A DNA stretch of 64,000 nucleotides from Enterospora canceri (lineage: Eukaryota > Microsporidia > Enterocytozoonidae): NCBI GenBank assembly GCA_002087915.1, contig LWDP01000005.1, positions 49,266-113,265 of the forward strand, written 5' to 3'. The notes under the pieces are model-generated. The model searched no databases. It worked only from the letters and a program-made list of their open reading frames with translations, and was not told where the DNA came from. Positions within the stretch are counted from its first letter, which is position 1. Each line of letters starts with the position of its first letter. This document shows positions 36,386 to 45,842 of this stretch, one piece after another. The translations under genes were made by a program, and so were the position numbers.

Positions 36386-36907
36386 ATGTACAGTAACAAC
36401 GACTCACTCTTCCAAGCATTACAGAAACAGAAAAGCGGCAAGTTTTCGATACCAATAGAAGGAAGCAGCATCTTCAAGAAGAAGGTTGACGTGGAACACT
36501 TGGGTCTCACACACAGCCAAAGATTCCTCGCATTCTTCGTTTGTTTGATACTTGGTGTACTTACTTTTTTCTATGCTCTCATGAACACGATCTATTTGCC
36601 AATCAAGCCATCTAAGTTCGCAATCCCATACGCATTCAGCAATCTGTTCTTCTTTACGATGATTGGATTCATAAAGGGATTTAGGACGTATCTGAAGGGA
36701 CTCAATGCACCACATAAGAGAGTGTACACGTACACATTCCTTGTGACTACGTTCTTTACGCTTTATACGGCATCCAAGGCATTCTATCTGCTCTCAATGT
36801 TACTGATGATTATGCAAGTGATATCATTTGTATGTTTTGCAATCTCATTCATTCCAGGTGGTGCCAGTGGTCTCACAAGCATGATTAAGATGTTTATACA
36901 GCGATAA
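36386..36907 (+). CDS. SFT2: Sft2-family vesicle transport protein
   Basis: A tetraspan protein of the Golgi involved in retrograde traffic. From the ATG at 36386 the protein has 173 residues with four transmembrane helices at about 43-65, 75-98, 112-130 and 137-158. Family features include [19 protein letters not shown], the [18 protein letters not shown] helix pair, and [11 protein letters not shown] before the last segment, corresponding to the SYIPFGR-like end of Sft2. Start choice follows the CCC signal. Confidence 0.85.
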   Translation: MYSNNDSLFQALQKQKSGKFSIPIEGSSIFKKKVDVEHLGLTHSQRFLAFFVCLILGVLTFFYALMNTIYLPIKPSKFAIPYAFSNLFFFTMIGFIKGFRTYLKGLNAPHKRVYTYTFLVTTFFTLYTASKAFYLLSMLLMIMQVISFVCFAISFIPGGASGLTSMIKMFIQR

Positions 36908-36968
36908 AACATGTGGAGAAAGTAATAAAGATGAATTATGGAAGAATTCTTATTTTTTATCCTATAAA

Positions 36969-39122
36969 ATGGTAGAAGAAAAAGATAAAAAGAAGACAGT
37001 CGTAACAAAAACAATTGTAAGCAGCAGTGGACCAAAAAGGAAGGGAACACTGAACATAGCAGCATTACGGAAGCAACAGCAGTCAAAGGCACAGGAAGAT
37101 CAGGCTCTGAAGGATGCACAAGCTGAAATAGCAAAGGAAGCAAAATTGCTACGTGAAAAGTTGGAAAAAGAACGAATTGAGGTGGAAGCAAGAGAAGCAG
37201 CAGCAAAAGAAGCGTCTGAGAAAACAATGAAACTGAAGAAGAACCTGAATAGAATCATGATGTGCACAAGGAAGAAAGAAATGGTAAAAAATGAACTAGA
37301 ACAGGATACCAATGAGAACAAAATTGAGAAAGAAGAAGGAAGAAATTACAAGTCGCCTATTTGTTGCATTTTGGGACACGTGGATACTGGAAAAACAAAA
37401 ATACTGGATAAATTGAGAGAAAGCAACGTACAAGGCGGTGAAGCAGGTGGAATCACTCAGCAGATTGGCGCAACATTCTTTCCAACAGAAATATTGGCTC
37501 AAAAGTGTGGTCTAGCAATTCCAGATTTACCAGGAATTCTGGTGATAGACACGCCTGGACACGAATCATTCAGCAATTTGAGATCAAGAGGATCATCGCT
37601 GTGCAATTTGGCTATTTTGGTTGTAGATATTTGTCATGCATTGGAACCACAAACAATTGAAAGCATCAGGCTACTAAAGCAGCGTAAAACTCCTTTTATT
37701 GTCGCACTAAACAAAATAGACAGAATATACCAGTGGAATAGCACAGAATACGGACAGTTTGATCTCAAAAAGCAGTCAGATTACACACAAAGTGAATTCA
37801 GATCACTAGTTGATAAAACAATCATGGGATTTGCTGAACAAGAACTAAATGCAGCACTGTTCAACGAAAACAAGAATGTGAAGAAGGTGGTCTCACTTGT
37901 TCCAACATCTGCGATTACAGGCGAAGGCATCCCTGATTTGATCAAATTGTTTTTGGGACTGTCACATCAGTTTATGCTAGAGAAGATGAAGATCAAGGAA
38001 TTTGTAGAATGCACAGTATTGGAAGTGAAACAGGTTGAAGGATTCGGATTAACATTAGATGGAATATTAAGTAATGGAACACTTCGTGAAGGCGATAAAG
38101 TAGCACTGAATGGAATTGATGGACCAATAACAGCAACAATCCGAACACTTCTGGTTCCACAGCCTCTCAAGGAACTCAGAGTCAAATCACAGTATCTTTC
38201 TGTCAAGAGCGTGAAGGCATCCATGGGAATCAAGTTGGTAGCCCAATCACTAGATAAGAACAACTCAATTGAAAATGCAGTGGCTGGATCCAAACTGTAC
38301 GTCATAGGCACAAAAAGAGGATTGGTTGAATCAGAAGCCATAAAGTTGCTGAAGGAGGACTTTCAGGCTGTTATGTCTGAGATTGAGACTGTTGAAGAAG
38401 GTGTTCATGTTGCTGCAAACACACTTGGATCAATGGAGGCGCTTCTTTCATTTTTGAAGAGCAAGAAAGTTCCAGTATCAAATGTCTCCTTAGGCAGAAT
38501 AAAAAAGAAGGATATTTTGAAGTGTGGCGGAATGAACAACAAGTTCTACAGAGTCATTCTGTCATTCGACGTGCCACTTGAGAAGGATCTGGTTGAGACA
38601 GCACAAGAATTGGATGTGAAATTCTTCCTGGCTCCCATAATCTACCACTTGTACGATTTCTACAATGAGTTTACAGAAAATGTGTCTAAAATGGACAAAT
38701 CCAAACATTCTGAGGAGGCAACATTCCCAGTCAAGCTCAGAATACTCCCAAACTGCGCATTCTGTAGCAGAAGTCCCCTTGTTCTAGGAGTTGAAATTCT
38801 TCAGGGTACAGTTAAGCTTAATACGCCTCTTTGTGTTTTTGGTAAGAATGGTTTATGCAAATTAGGTAGAGTGACATCGATTGAGGAGAAAAAGAAAAGT
38901 GTTCAAAAGGCAACCAAAAGGAAGCAGGTGGCAATAAAGATAGAAGTGGACAGAGGAGAGTCTCCCAAAATGGTTGATCGACATTTCAAGGCAACTGATG
39001 AGATATATTCAATAATAACTAGGAAGTCGATTGATTTGCTCAAAGAGCACTTCAAAGACGAGTTGGATCAAGAACACCTTGAACTGCTCTTCTTCCTTAA
39101 GAAGAAACTCAACATCATTTGA
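36969..39122 (+). CDS. FUN12: Translation initiation factor eIF5B (IF2 homologue)
   Basis: GTPase that joins ribosomal subunits. The 717-residue protein has a charged coiled N-terminus (about 1-125, with Lys/Glu/Ala blocks). The G domain follows: GHVDTGKT at about 136, [24 protein letters not shown]. Beta-barrel domain II and the C-terminal barrel (residues about 590-715, ending [12 protein letters not shown]) complete it. Yeast eIF5B is 1002 residues and the N-terminus accounts for the reduction. The upstream signal is weak: TATCCTATAAAATG with CC only. Confidence 0.95.
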   Translation: MVEEKDKKKTVVTKTIVSSSGPKRKGTLNIAALRKQQQSKAQEDQALKDAQAEIAKEAKLLREKLEKERIEVEAREAAAKEASEKTMKLKKNLNRIMMCTRKKEMVKNELEQDTNENKIEKEEGRNYKSPICCILGHVDTGKTKILDKLRESNVQGGEAGGITQQIGATFFPTEILAQKCGLAIPDLPGILVIDTPGHESFSNLRSRGSSLCNLAILVVDICHALEPQTIESIRLLKQRKTPFIVALNKIDRIYQWNSTEYGQFDLKKQSDYTQSEFRSLVDKTIMGFAEQELNAALFNENKNVKKVVSLVPTSAITGEGIPDLIKLFLGLSHQFMLEKMKIKEFVECTVLEVKQVEGFGLTLDGILSNGTLREGDKVALNGIDGPITATIRTLLVPQPLKELRVKSQYLSVKSVKASMGIKLVAQSLDKNNSIENAVAGSKLYVIGTKRGLVESEAIKLLKEDFQAVMSEIETVEEGVHVAANTLGSMEALLSFLKSKKVPVSNVSLGRIKKKDILKCGGMNNKFYRVILSFDVPLEKDLVETAQELDVKFFLAPIIYHLYDFYNEFTENVSKMDKSKHSEEATFPVKLRILPNCAFCSRSPLVLGVEILQGTVKLNTPLCVFGKNGLCKLGRVTSIEEKKKSVQKATKRKQVAIKIEVDRGESPKMVDRHFKATDEIYSIITRKSIDLLKEHFKDELDQEHLELLFFLKKKLNII

Positions 39123-39145
39123 ATCAAACAGGCTGAGACACCAAT

Positions 39146-39616
39146 TTAGTAAACGACTTTCTTTTTGTACGCGAATCTCGCATACAACTTGTCCTCCATT
39201 TTGCCTATTTTAGGAAATACGCTGCCACGTAACTCAAAATAGATTGCATCATAGGCTGAAATATCACCACGTATCCTAAATCGATACGAGTTGCGTACAA
39301 GATCATACAACTTCTTGCGGGATGATTCTTCCACAATCTTGCTCCATACCATTTCGTGCTTGCTTCCAGTGACGCAAACTACGTACAGAAAGACTTGTTT
39401 CGTGTTCATGTTGAATTCTTTGGTCAAATCGATGTTTGGGCTGAATCGCATGTAACAGTTATTGGCTTTATGCCCAAATGTGGTTATTGTTGGATTTGCC
39501 TTGATCTGGTCTTTCTTCAGCACGAGCGTGGCCAAGAAGAGCAGAATGCACATTGTAGTCGTTGATTGAAACAGGTACGAAAAGAATGTGCTAACACGGA
39601 TTGAAATGTTTTTCAT
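39146..39616 (-). CDS. SPC3: Signal peptidase complex subunit Spc3
   Basis: Lumenal-side subunit of the ER signal peptidase. The 156-residue protein has one N-terminal transmembrane helix (about 20-38), a lumenal beta domain with FNMNTKQVFLYVVC (family pattern NxKQxFxYL), VWSKIVEES and a C-terminal strand pair. CCCCC lies three bases before the ATG on the coding strand. It is slightly shorter than yeast Spc3 (184). Convergent with eIF5B (23 bases between stops). Confidence 0.85.
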   Translation of the reverse strand: MKNISIRVSTFFSYLFQSTTTMCILLFLATLVLKKDQIKANPTITTFGHKANNCYMRFSPNIDLTKEFNMNTKQVFLYVVCVTGSKHEMVWSKIVEESSRKKLYDLVRNSYRFRIRGDISAYDAIYFELRGSVFPKIGKMEDKLYARFAYKKKVVY

Positions 39617-39676
39617 TTAGGGGGAAAGAGAAGTGAGAAGAATTTGAAGGGTTGAACCTGGTGAAATTTTACCCTA

Positions 39677-42379
39677 ATGATTTTCCAGATTTACAACTAC
39701 GATTTAAGAAATGAGAGTGAGGTATTTCTGTACGGTAAGTCGTACGATGAGACAGAAAACAGACAAATGGTACTGGTTGTGAATGGATTGATATCAGATG
39801 TCTACTTTTTGCCAGCTAGGGAATCAGAAACTGTACTAGAGGATGAATTAATGGCAGAAGAAGGAGAGAATATTTCGAGTCAAATACTCCTCAAGAAGGA
39901 GTTATTGGCGCAGTACGCCAATTCCATAAGCAAAATAGAACTGGTTGAGCGCAAAAATATCTTTCATAAGAACTTTGATAAGTATTTGAAAATGTTCAAG
40001 GTTAGTTTCACAAAGAAGATCAACCTGGACAAATTTGAGTCAGATTACTGTGATTTCGTACTAACCGAGTTCAGCAACCCAATTGAACAGCTTATAGTGA
40101 GCAAGAAACTGATGGGATGCGCACTGATTGAATTTGATGAGAGTGATGTCATTGAGAAGAAGAAAATAAGATTCATTCACGTTGATAAAATCAATTTTGT
40201 AAAAGCAGCAAAATTCAAGCGATTGGCCACTTGTACGGTGATGGTTGGATTGGAGAACAGTAAAATAGCCAAATACTGCGTATATGATGGTAAAACAAGT
40301 ACAATTGGAACACTGAATAATGATAAGAATGAGGAAGAAAAAGGACTCACAATCAGATACTTTGATAATGAAAATGCAGTTGAAAATGATTTGATTGCGC
40401 TACTAAAATCAAAAGAATACGATTTTGTGATTACGCACAACTTCAACCTGAGGAGACTTGCTCTTCATAAGCGGACATTGATGTGTGACATCTTCACATT
40501 TGCACAAGGAACTACCAAATGCAAGGATTACTCGATCAAAGAGCTCAGTGAGAAATATTCAATCAAATGCGAAGAGGAGTTCCATTCTGATACGAAATCA
40601 GTTCACCAATTGCACGAAAAAATGAACATATTGAACCTGGCTCGGGAAATGTCAGAAATCAGTGGATACCCAATCAACAAATGCTTCAGTAACAGCAGGG
40701 CTGGAAGAATCGAGTACACGATGCTACACAATTTGTACGAAAGGGGATTTCTGTTTCCACTAAACACGAAAAGTGGCGAAACTCAGGATTATACAGGTGG
40801 CCTAGTTCTTGAACCTGAAAAGGGATTCTACACCAACATCATTCTGCTACTTGATTTCAACAGCCTCTATCCGTCCATAGTTCAGGAATTCAACGTCTGT
40901 TTCAGTTCCATTGATGAATTGGAGGCTGGAAAGCCAGTTGATGAAAATCTGCTATTTCTGCCTAGGATTCTGAATCAACTTGTAAAAAGAAGAGCAGAAG
41001 TCAAGAAGCAGATCAAGACGTGTAAGACGGCAGAGAAGCTGCTCCAATTTGATACGAGACAGAAAGTGTTGAAATTGACGGCAAACTCGATCTACGGGTG
41101 TCTTGGATTCAGCAACAGCCGCTTCTGCAACTACAAAATGGCCGCATTCATCACCAAAATGGGTAGAACGACGCTTGAAGACACCAAGCGAGTTGCTGAG
41201 AAGATGAACATGAAGGTGATCTACGGTGACACTGATTCAATAATGATCCATACGAAGTATCCTGGAATCAGGGAGTATCATTCTAAGGCAAAAGAGAGTG
41301 TTGCTGAATTTGCAAAGGCAATCAACCAGAAATACAAGCACGTTGTCATTGAATTGGAGTGCTGCTTTGCCAAAATGATCATTTACTCCAAAAAGAAATA
41401 CGCTGGTCTCATTTTTGATATGAAAGGCCACCGTATCGAAACAAAGGGCCTTGAAATTGTTCGAAGGGACTTCTGTGAGGCAAGCGGTGACTTGTTCATG
41501 GACATTCTCAAGATCGTATTTGATGAGAAGTCCCTTGATTTGGTGGAACCAAAGATGAACGAGGTGAATGCCCAGGCAATTTATGATCAATCTCTCCATT
41601 TTTACAAAACAATGGAAAACAGGCCAATCAGTGATTTTGTGATTTCGATTGTTCTTGGAAAGGAACTCGAACACTACGGGAACAAGAGCAGTCTCCTACA
41701 CATTCAGCTGGGACTGAGACTGAAAACTAAAGGAATGAAATATAGGCCTGGTGACGTAATAAACTACGTGATGGGTGAAACAAAAGAGGGGAAAACAATT
41801 CCATTTGAACCAAAGGAGGCATTCAAAATGGATTACGGCTGGTACATCACCAATCAGATACTTCCACCCCTCTACAGGCTGCTTAGTCCAATCAAAAACA
41901 TCCACATGGAGAAGATTGGCCTGATATTCAACACCAAAGACGTCCATATTCCACGAGAAGGAGCCAGAGAACTCGTGTTCTACAGCCAGTGCTGTGAGAA
42001 TCAGGTGGATTTGAACGAGAAGAAGTGTCTGAAATGCAAGAAATCAGTTGATCAGAGGTGGATTGAGCAGAAGATTCTGAATTTGTTGAGAAGCAACAAC
42101 AACCATTGCAACAGCAAGGGAACATGTTTGGATTGTGGTAGAACATTCACCAATGCATTGACAGTCTGCTGTTACTGTAAAAAGAGTTTGCTGTTTGATT
42201 TCAAGAACAAGGAATTTGATGACATTTTGAGGAATGTTGAGACTGCAATAAAAAACACTGATTTGATGATCAGGAAATCAGTTACGAAATTCAGTGAGCA
42301 CTCCAAGTATCGCAAGGTCGATTTCATGAAATATTTCAGGCGAGAAATTGAGAGATACGAGAGGTGTGGGATCCAGTGA
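39677..42379 (+). CDS. POL1: DNA polymerase alpha catalytic subunit
   Basis: B-family polymerase that extends RNA primers at replication start. The 900-residue protein carries motif A DFNSLYPSIVQEFN (about 392), motif B KLTANSIYGCLG (about 467) and motif C YGDTDSIM (about 515). The exonuclease acidic residues are absent, as in other Pol alphas. The QEFN after motif A is typical of alpha rather than delta or epsilon. The C-terminal cysteine clusters (CCENQ...CLKC and CNSKGTCLDC...CCYCKK) are the two zinc sites that bind the B subunit. It is much shorter than yeast Pol1 (1468); the missing part is mainly N-terminal. Start: ACCCTAATG. Confidence 0.95.
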   Translation: MIFQIYNYDLRNESEVFLYGKSYDETENRQMVLVVNGLISDVYFLPARESETVLEDELMAEEGENISSQILLKKELLAQYANSISKIELVERKNIFHKNFDKYLKMFKVSFTKKINLDKFESDYCDFVLTEFSNPIEQLIVSKKLMGCALIEFDESDVIEKKKIRFIHVDKINFVKAAKFKRLATCTVMVGLENSKIAKYCVYDGKTSTIGTLNNDKNEEEKGLTIRYFDNENAVENDLIALLKSKEYDFVITHNFNLRRLALHKRTLMCDIFTFAQGTTKCKDYSIKELSEKYSIKCEEEFHSDTKSVHQLHEKMNILNLAREMSEISGYPINKCFSNSRAGRIEYTMLHNLYERGFLFPLNTKSGETQDYTGGLVLEPEKGFYTNIILLLDFNSLYPSIVQEFNVCFSSIDELEAGKPVDENLLFLPRILNQLVKRRAEVKKQIKTCKTAEKLLQFDTRQKVLKLTANSIYGCLGFSNSRFCNYKMAAFITKMGRTTLEDTKRVAEKMNMKVIYGDTDSIMIHTKYPGIREYHSKAKESVAEFAKAINQKYKHVVIELECCFAKMIIYSKKKYAGLIFDMKGHRIETKGLEIVRRDFCEASGDLFMDILKIVFDEKSLDLVEPKMNEVNAQAIYDQSLHFYKTMENRPISDFVISIVLGKELEHYGNKSSLLHIQLGLRLKTKGMKYRPGDVINYVMGETKEGKTIPFEPKEAFKMDYGWYITNQILPPLYRLLSPIKNIHMEKIGLIFNTKDVHIPREGARELVFYSQCCENQVDLNEKKCLKCKKSVDQRWIEQKILNLLRSNNNHCNSKGTCLDCGRTFTNALTVCCYCKKSLLFDFKNKEFDDILRNVETAIKNTDLMIRKSVTKFSEHSKYRKVDFMKYFRREIERYERCGIQ

Positions 42380-42403
42380 ATAAAAAATATTTGAGCCCCT
42401 GAA

Positions 42404-45283
42404 ATGTTCAATCCGTTTGATGAGGGAGCAGATGAGACCAGTGAGAATCACGTGTTTGATTTGATATGCAAATTGGAAAAGAAGAATGAGAATACGAGGT
42501 TGCGGGTGTTGGATGAATTGGAGAAGAGTGAAATAAAGAATGCTCATTTGAATATGCTCTTATGCAAATTGAACAAGAATAAAAATGATTCGAATGATTT
42601 GCTGGAGGATAAAATGAACAGAATTTACGACAAAATAATCAGGGAGTGGCCAGTGGACGTGTTCAATGAGATGAAAGAGATTGGAGACAGTAGATTCAAC
42701 ACGATGTGTCTTAGAAACAGAATATCCACAAAGAAGGTGATCAAATTGCTGGCAGCTGATAAGGTTGCAAATCACATGTTCGTGATCAATAATAGTGTTG
42801 ATTTGGGTGTATTACAACTATTTGTACAGTATCAAGTAGAACAAAATGCTACGATTCTGAATAAGCTGAATATTCAGTTTGAATACAAGTTAACAACAAA
42901 TGACTTCAAGGCACTTCACTATGTGATTAAGAATGTTGATAAGAACAGTTTGATTGCACGTGTGATATACGAGTACCTGATGGAAATGAATGGCATGTTC
43001 AATATCAAAATATACATGTTGTTAGATCAGTTTAGTGATGAGATCACTGATTACGACAGAATACAGAAAGAGGTAGAAGAGCATTCGAGGGATTTATCAA
43101 ATAAGACACTGGAATTGATATTCAAGTGTAACAAAATAGTGAAAGATAACATACAGGTTGAATCGTATGAAAAATGCAAGGTGTTAGGGAAGGAGAAAGA
43201 TGATCAATATTTGATCAGAGTGTTTGGAGACGATTTTGATGTTTTTGAAATGATGCAAGGAAGAAAGAATGAATTTTACGTGGAGTTGCTGAAGAATAAG
43301 AAGAGTGAAATTGTCAAAAGCGTCAATAAACACTTTCAAAGTGTTATTGAATGTGACGTAGATAACACCATATTGGATGAAATGAAGGAGATGGAGATAT
43401 CAAATGTAGCTAAGTTGCATATTCTGTTCAAATTAGGAGAGAAGAAGCCACTTGAATTAACAAACCAAGAAATCCAAACATATTTCAGGTGCGCACAAAA
43501 AGTGCTCAATAGCAGCAGAATTGTTGAATTCCTGGAACAAACCAGAAGACACGACCTCGATGTCACTGAATTCATCAATGAAAATCAGGAACTTGCCAAC
43601 TTAGAATGCATGAAACATTTTAAAATCAGCTTCAGGGAGTTAAGGTTAACCAGCTTTCATGCAACCAAAGAGTTGTTTGAACAGAAATACGATCAGTCTG
43701 AAATTGCATTTGGAGAATACAGGAGCAACAACACGCTTCTTGCAGCCCTCTGCTACTGCAACATCACCAAAGACGACCTCAAATCCATCTGGAACAGAAT
43801 CGACTTCATGTTCATCTTCAACCACTTCTGCAGCAAGAGACTCCTGCTCAAATTGGTTCAGCTGGCACCAAGCTACGGCAGAATAATCACCCACATTGCA
43901 TCCCACATTGGTCAACTTGATATCCAGAACTCGATCTACTTCACTGGAGGTGTCTTTGATTCAGACGAATTCTTCTACAAAAACACCCTTGTTCTCCCCT
44001 ACAGGGATAAACGAGTTGAAATCATCAGAGATGTCCTAAAAATGATTCTTGACCAAGAAAGTGACCTAATCAGCGCTAAACTGCTCCACAGCCTGTGCTG
44101 CCTGCTACTGTTTGATGAATTTACTGAAATGTTTGACCTGGATAGCACCATCACATCACCACTTGAATTGCTTCTTGGTAAAAATGGCATCTTTTTGAAC
44201 AGAATCACCCGTCACCCAAATCAGATCAATTCCAAACTATCCCAAATTGGATTCCAGTACAAAACAAACAAGAAGGCACTTGACGTGGCAATCAGAAATG
44301 GATCAATTCAGGTATTTGGTCTCACTGACCCCACATTTCTCTCTGATGAAGCAGTGTCCCTGATATCACGTCACATCATCAACGCAACTGAATTTGATAC
44401 GCATTGCTTCGTAGATGGAAACTGCACCGTCTTCAACTCCCTGCTTGAATCAATCAAAATGATCGATGGTGATCGAATGCTTCTGACTGAATTCCGTCAC
44501 CGTCGCCTTGCTGCCTATTCCAGCCTGATCACTGCCATCTCAAAATTGGCTTCGAACCTGATGATCGATAACTGGTCATTCAGCAAACAGGAGCAACACA
44601 CAGATCACGACTTCCTTCGTCAGTTTCTGACTGATTGGATCTCAGAATACACCAACGCCTACTTCACCATCCTCCTTCACACTCTCCACCGTATCAGTAA
44701 CCTGATATTGATCAGTTTCATAGAAGAATGCATCCCAAACAAGGCTGTCTCTGATTTCACCAACTACGCCACTCCCAGTGAAATGACTCTCTTTTGCTAC
44801 CTGTTTCCTCGTAGATTCAGACGACTCAGCCAGCCCAGTCTCAGCATCACCAGCCTAATCAGTTTGATCAGATCCAGGAGACTCCCTGATGGTGTCACAC
44901 TCTCAGTTGTCCCCAGCCACACCGTAACTGAGTTCAGATACTCCTACGAGGTTGATTCAATCAAAGACGGTGTCACTTTCAGGCTGTTCAGTGACGTATC
45001 AAGGCCACCAGTCTGTGACTCACAGATTCGCCTGAATATCCTCCTTCAGAAGTCGTACAACCTGACTGAGATATTCAACACCTGGAAAGTCAACTACGAC
45101 AAGAAGCTGGTTGGATTCACAGAGTGTCTGATTTGCTACTTCATCATTGATCCAGAATACAAGAGAGCACCAGACTACGAGTGTAGCAACTGCGGCAACA
45201 AGTTTCACAGGAGTTGCATATTCAGGTGGATTGGGCAAGCCAGGAGTGAGAAGTGTCCAATGTGTAGGGTGGAATTGAACTGA
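42404..45283 (+). CDS. LTN1: Listerin-type E3 ubiquitin ligase
   Basis: Ubiquitylates stalled nascent chains on 60S ribosomes. The 959-residue protein is all-helical (HEAT/ARM-like rod) and ends in a RING-CH-like finger at about 905-959: CLICYFIID, a 12-residue spacer, CSNCGNKFHRSCIFRW, then CPMCRVELN. Ltn1 has the same C-terminal RWD/RING end (yeast 1562, so it is about 600 residues shorter). The start is GCCCCTGAAATG. Codon use changes along the gene (see findings). Other large RING ligases are less likely because of the CNxCGNKFHxxCIxRW pattern. Confidence 0.78.
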   Translation: MFNPFDEGADETSENHVFDLICKLEKKNENTRLRVLDELEKSEIKNAHLNMLLCKLNKNKNDSNDLLEDKMNRIYDKIIREWPVDVFNEMKEIGDSRFNTMCLRNRISTKKVIKLLAADKVANHMFVINNSVDLGVLQLFVQYQVEQNATILNKLNIQFEYKLTTNDFKALHYVIKNVDKNSLIARVIYEYLMEMNGMFNIKIYMLLDQFSDEITDYDRIQKEVEEHSRDLSNKTLELIFKCNKIVKDNIQVESYEKCKVLGKEKDDQYLIRVFGDDFDVFEMMQGRKNEFYVELLKNKKSEIVKSVNKHFQSVIECDVDNTILDEMKEMEISNVAKLHILFKLGEKKPLELTNQEIQTYFRCAQKVLNSSRIVEFLEQTRRHDLDVTEFINENQELANLECMKHFKISFRELRLTSFHATKELFEQKYDQSEIAFGEYRSNNTLLAALCYCNITKDDLKSIWNRIDFMFIFNHFCSKRLLLKLVQLAPSYGRIITHIASHIGQLDIQNSIYFTGGVFDSDEFFYKNTLVLPYRDKRVEIIRDVLKMILDQESDLISAKLLHSLCCLLLFDEFTEMFDLDSTITSPLELLLGKNGIFLNRITRHPNQINSKLSQIGFQYKTNKKALDVAIRNGSIQVFGLTDPTFLSDEAVSLISRHIINATEFDTHCFVDGNCTVFNSLLESIKMIDGDRMLLTEFRHRRLAAYSSLITAISKLASNLMIDNWSFSKQEQHTDHDFLRQFLTDWISEYTNAYFTILLHTLHRISNLILISFIEECIPNKAVSDFTNYATPSEMTLFCYLFPRRFRRLSQPSLSITSLISLIRSRRLPDGVTLSVVPSHTVTEFRYSYEVDSIKDGVTFRLFSDVSRPPVCDSQIRLNILLQKSYNLTEIFNTWKVNYDKKLVGFTECLICYFIIDPEYKRAPDYECSNCGNKFHRSCIFRWIGQARSEKCPMCRVELN

Positions 45284-45293
45284 CACATTCTGC

Positions 45294-45557
45294 CTATTTG
45301 TACCTGAGGTCACTATCAAATACTACCATATTATTACTGGTATTCCCTATATGGGATATTCTTCCATTTTTATCAATTTTGTAGACTGAAAATGGGACTG
45401 TCTCAGCTCTCCCATGGAGCAGAAACTTGTTGAATTCCAAGTTGCATCCATCAAAGACGCCGTCAAAGAGCTCGTCGTTCTCAAATTCACCGCTGAAGAA
45501 GAGCAGTGTGAAGTCTCGTGGCTCGTTCTTCACAAATGTGTGGCTTCCTCTTTCCAT
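45294..45557 (-). CDS. Small protein, possible Ctf8 homologue
   Basis: 87 residues from the ATG at 45557, which has CCC directly upstream on the coding strand; the frame continues 13 codons further. The order FTLLFFSGEFE, then FNKFLLHGRAETVPFSVYKI, then VVFDSDLRYK follows the pattern of Ctf8, the small subunit of the Ctf18-RFC clamp loader (LIELQGEIE, HHLLEGKVVKLEKPFAVL, a C-terminal strand). Identity is low and the match is by eye. It sits 7 bases from the stop of ELF1. Confidence 0.4.
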   Translation of the reverse strand: MERGSHTFVKNEPRDFTLLFFSGEFENDELFDGVFDGCNLEFNKFLLHGRAETVPFSVYKIDKNGRISHIGNTSNNMVVFDSDLRYK

Positions 45558-45564
45558 GGGTAAA

Positions 45565-45798
45565 TTAGTTCTCATCCACCCATTTGTGGTAGACATCTAT
45601 TCCCTGGTCTAACTTGGTTATGCTGCATTTGAAGACTGCCTCGCAAGCAGAGCAGACAGCCAGTCCAACGAGGTGGCTTCTGTTCACTCGACAGGTGACC
45701 ACCTTCTCGTGGTTGCACTTTGGGCAGTCAAATCGGTTTGTCAGATGCTGGGACACCTTTCTCTTCATTCTTGTTCTTTTTGTCTTCTTCTTTCCCAT
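45565..45798 (-). CDS. ELF1: Transcription elongation factor Elf1
   Basis: Small zinc protein that travels with RNA polymerase II. The 77-residue protein has the basic start MGKKKTKRTRMKRK and a C4 zinc finger: FDCPKCNHEK and AVCSACEAVFKC (residues about 24-56). It ends IDVYHKWVDEN, matching the conserved Elf1 end. CCCC lies on the coding strand eight bases before the ATG. Slightly shorter than human ELOF1 (83). Confidence 0.93.
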   Translation of the reverse strand: MGKKKTKRTRMKRKVSQHLTNRFDCPKCNHEKVVTCRVNRSHLVGLAVCSACEAVFKCSITKLDQGIDVYHKWVDEN

Positions 45799-45842
45799 CC
45801 TAAACTGGGGGTCTTATTCACTCTCATATTTATTCTACTGGA

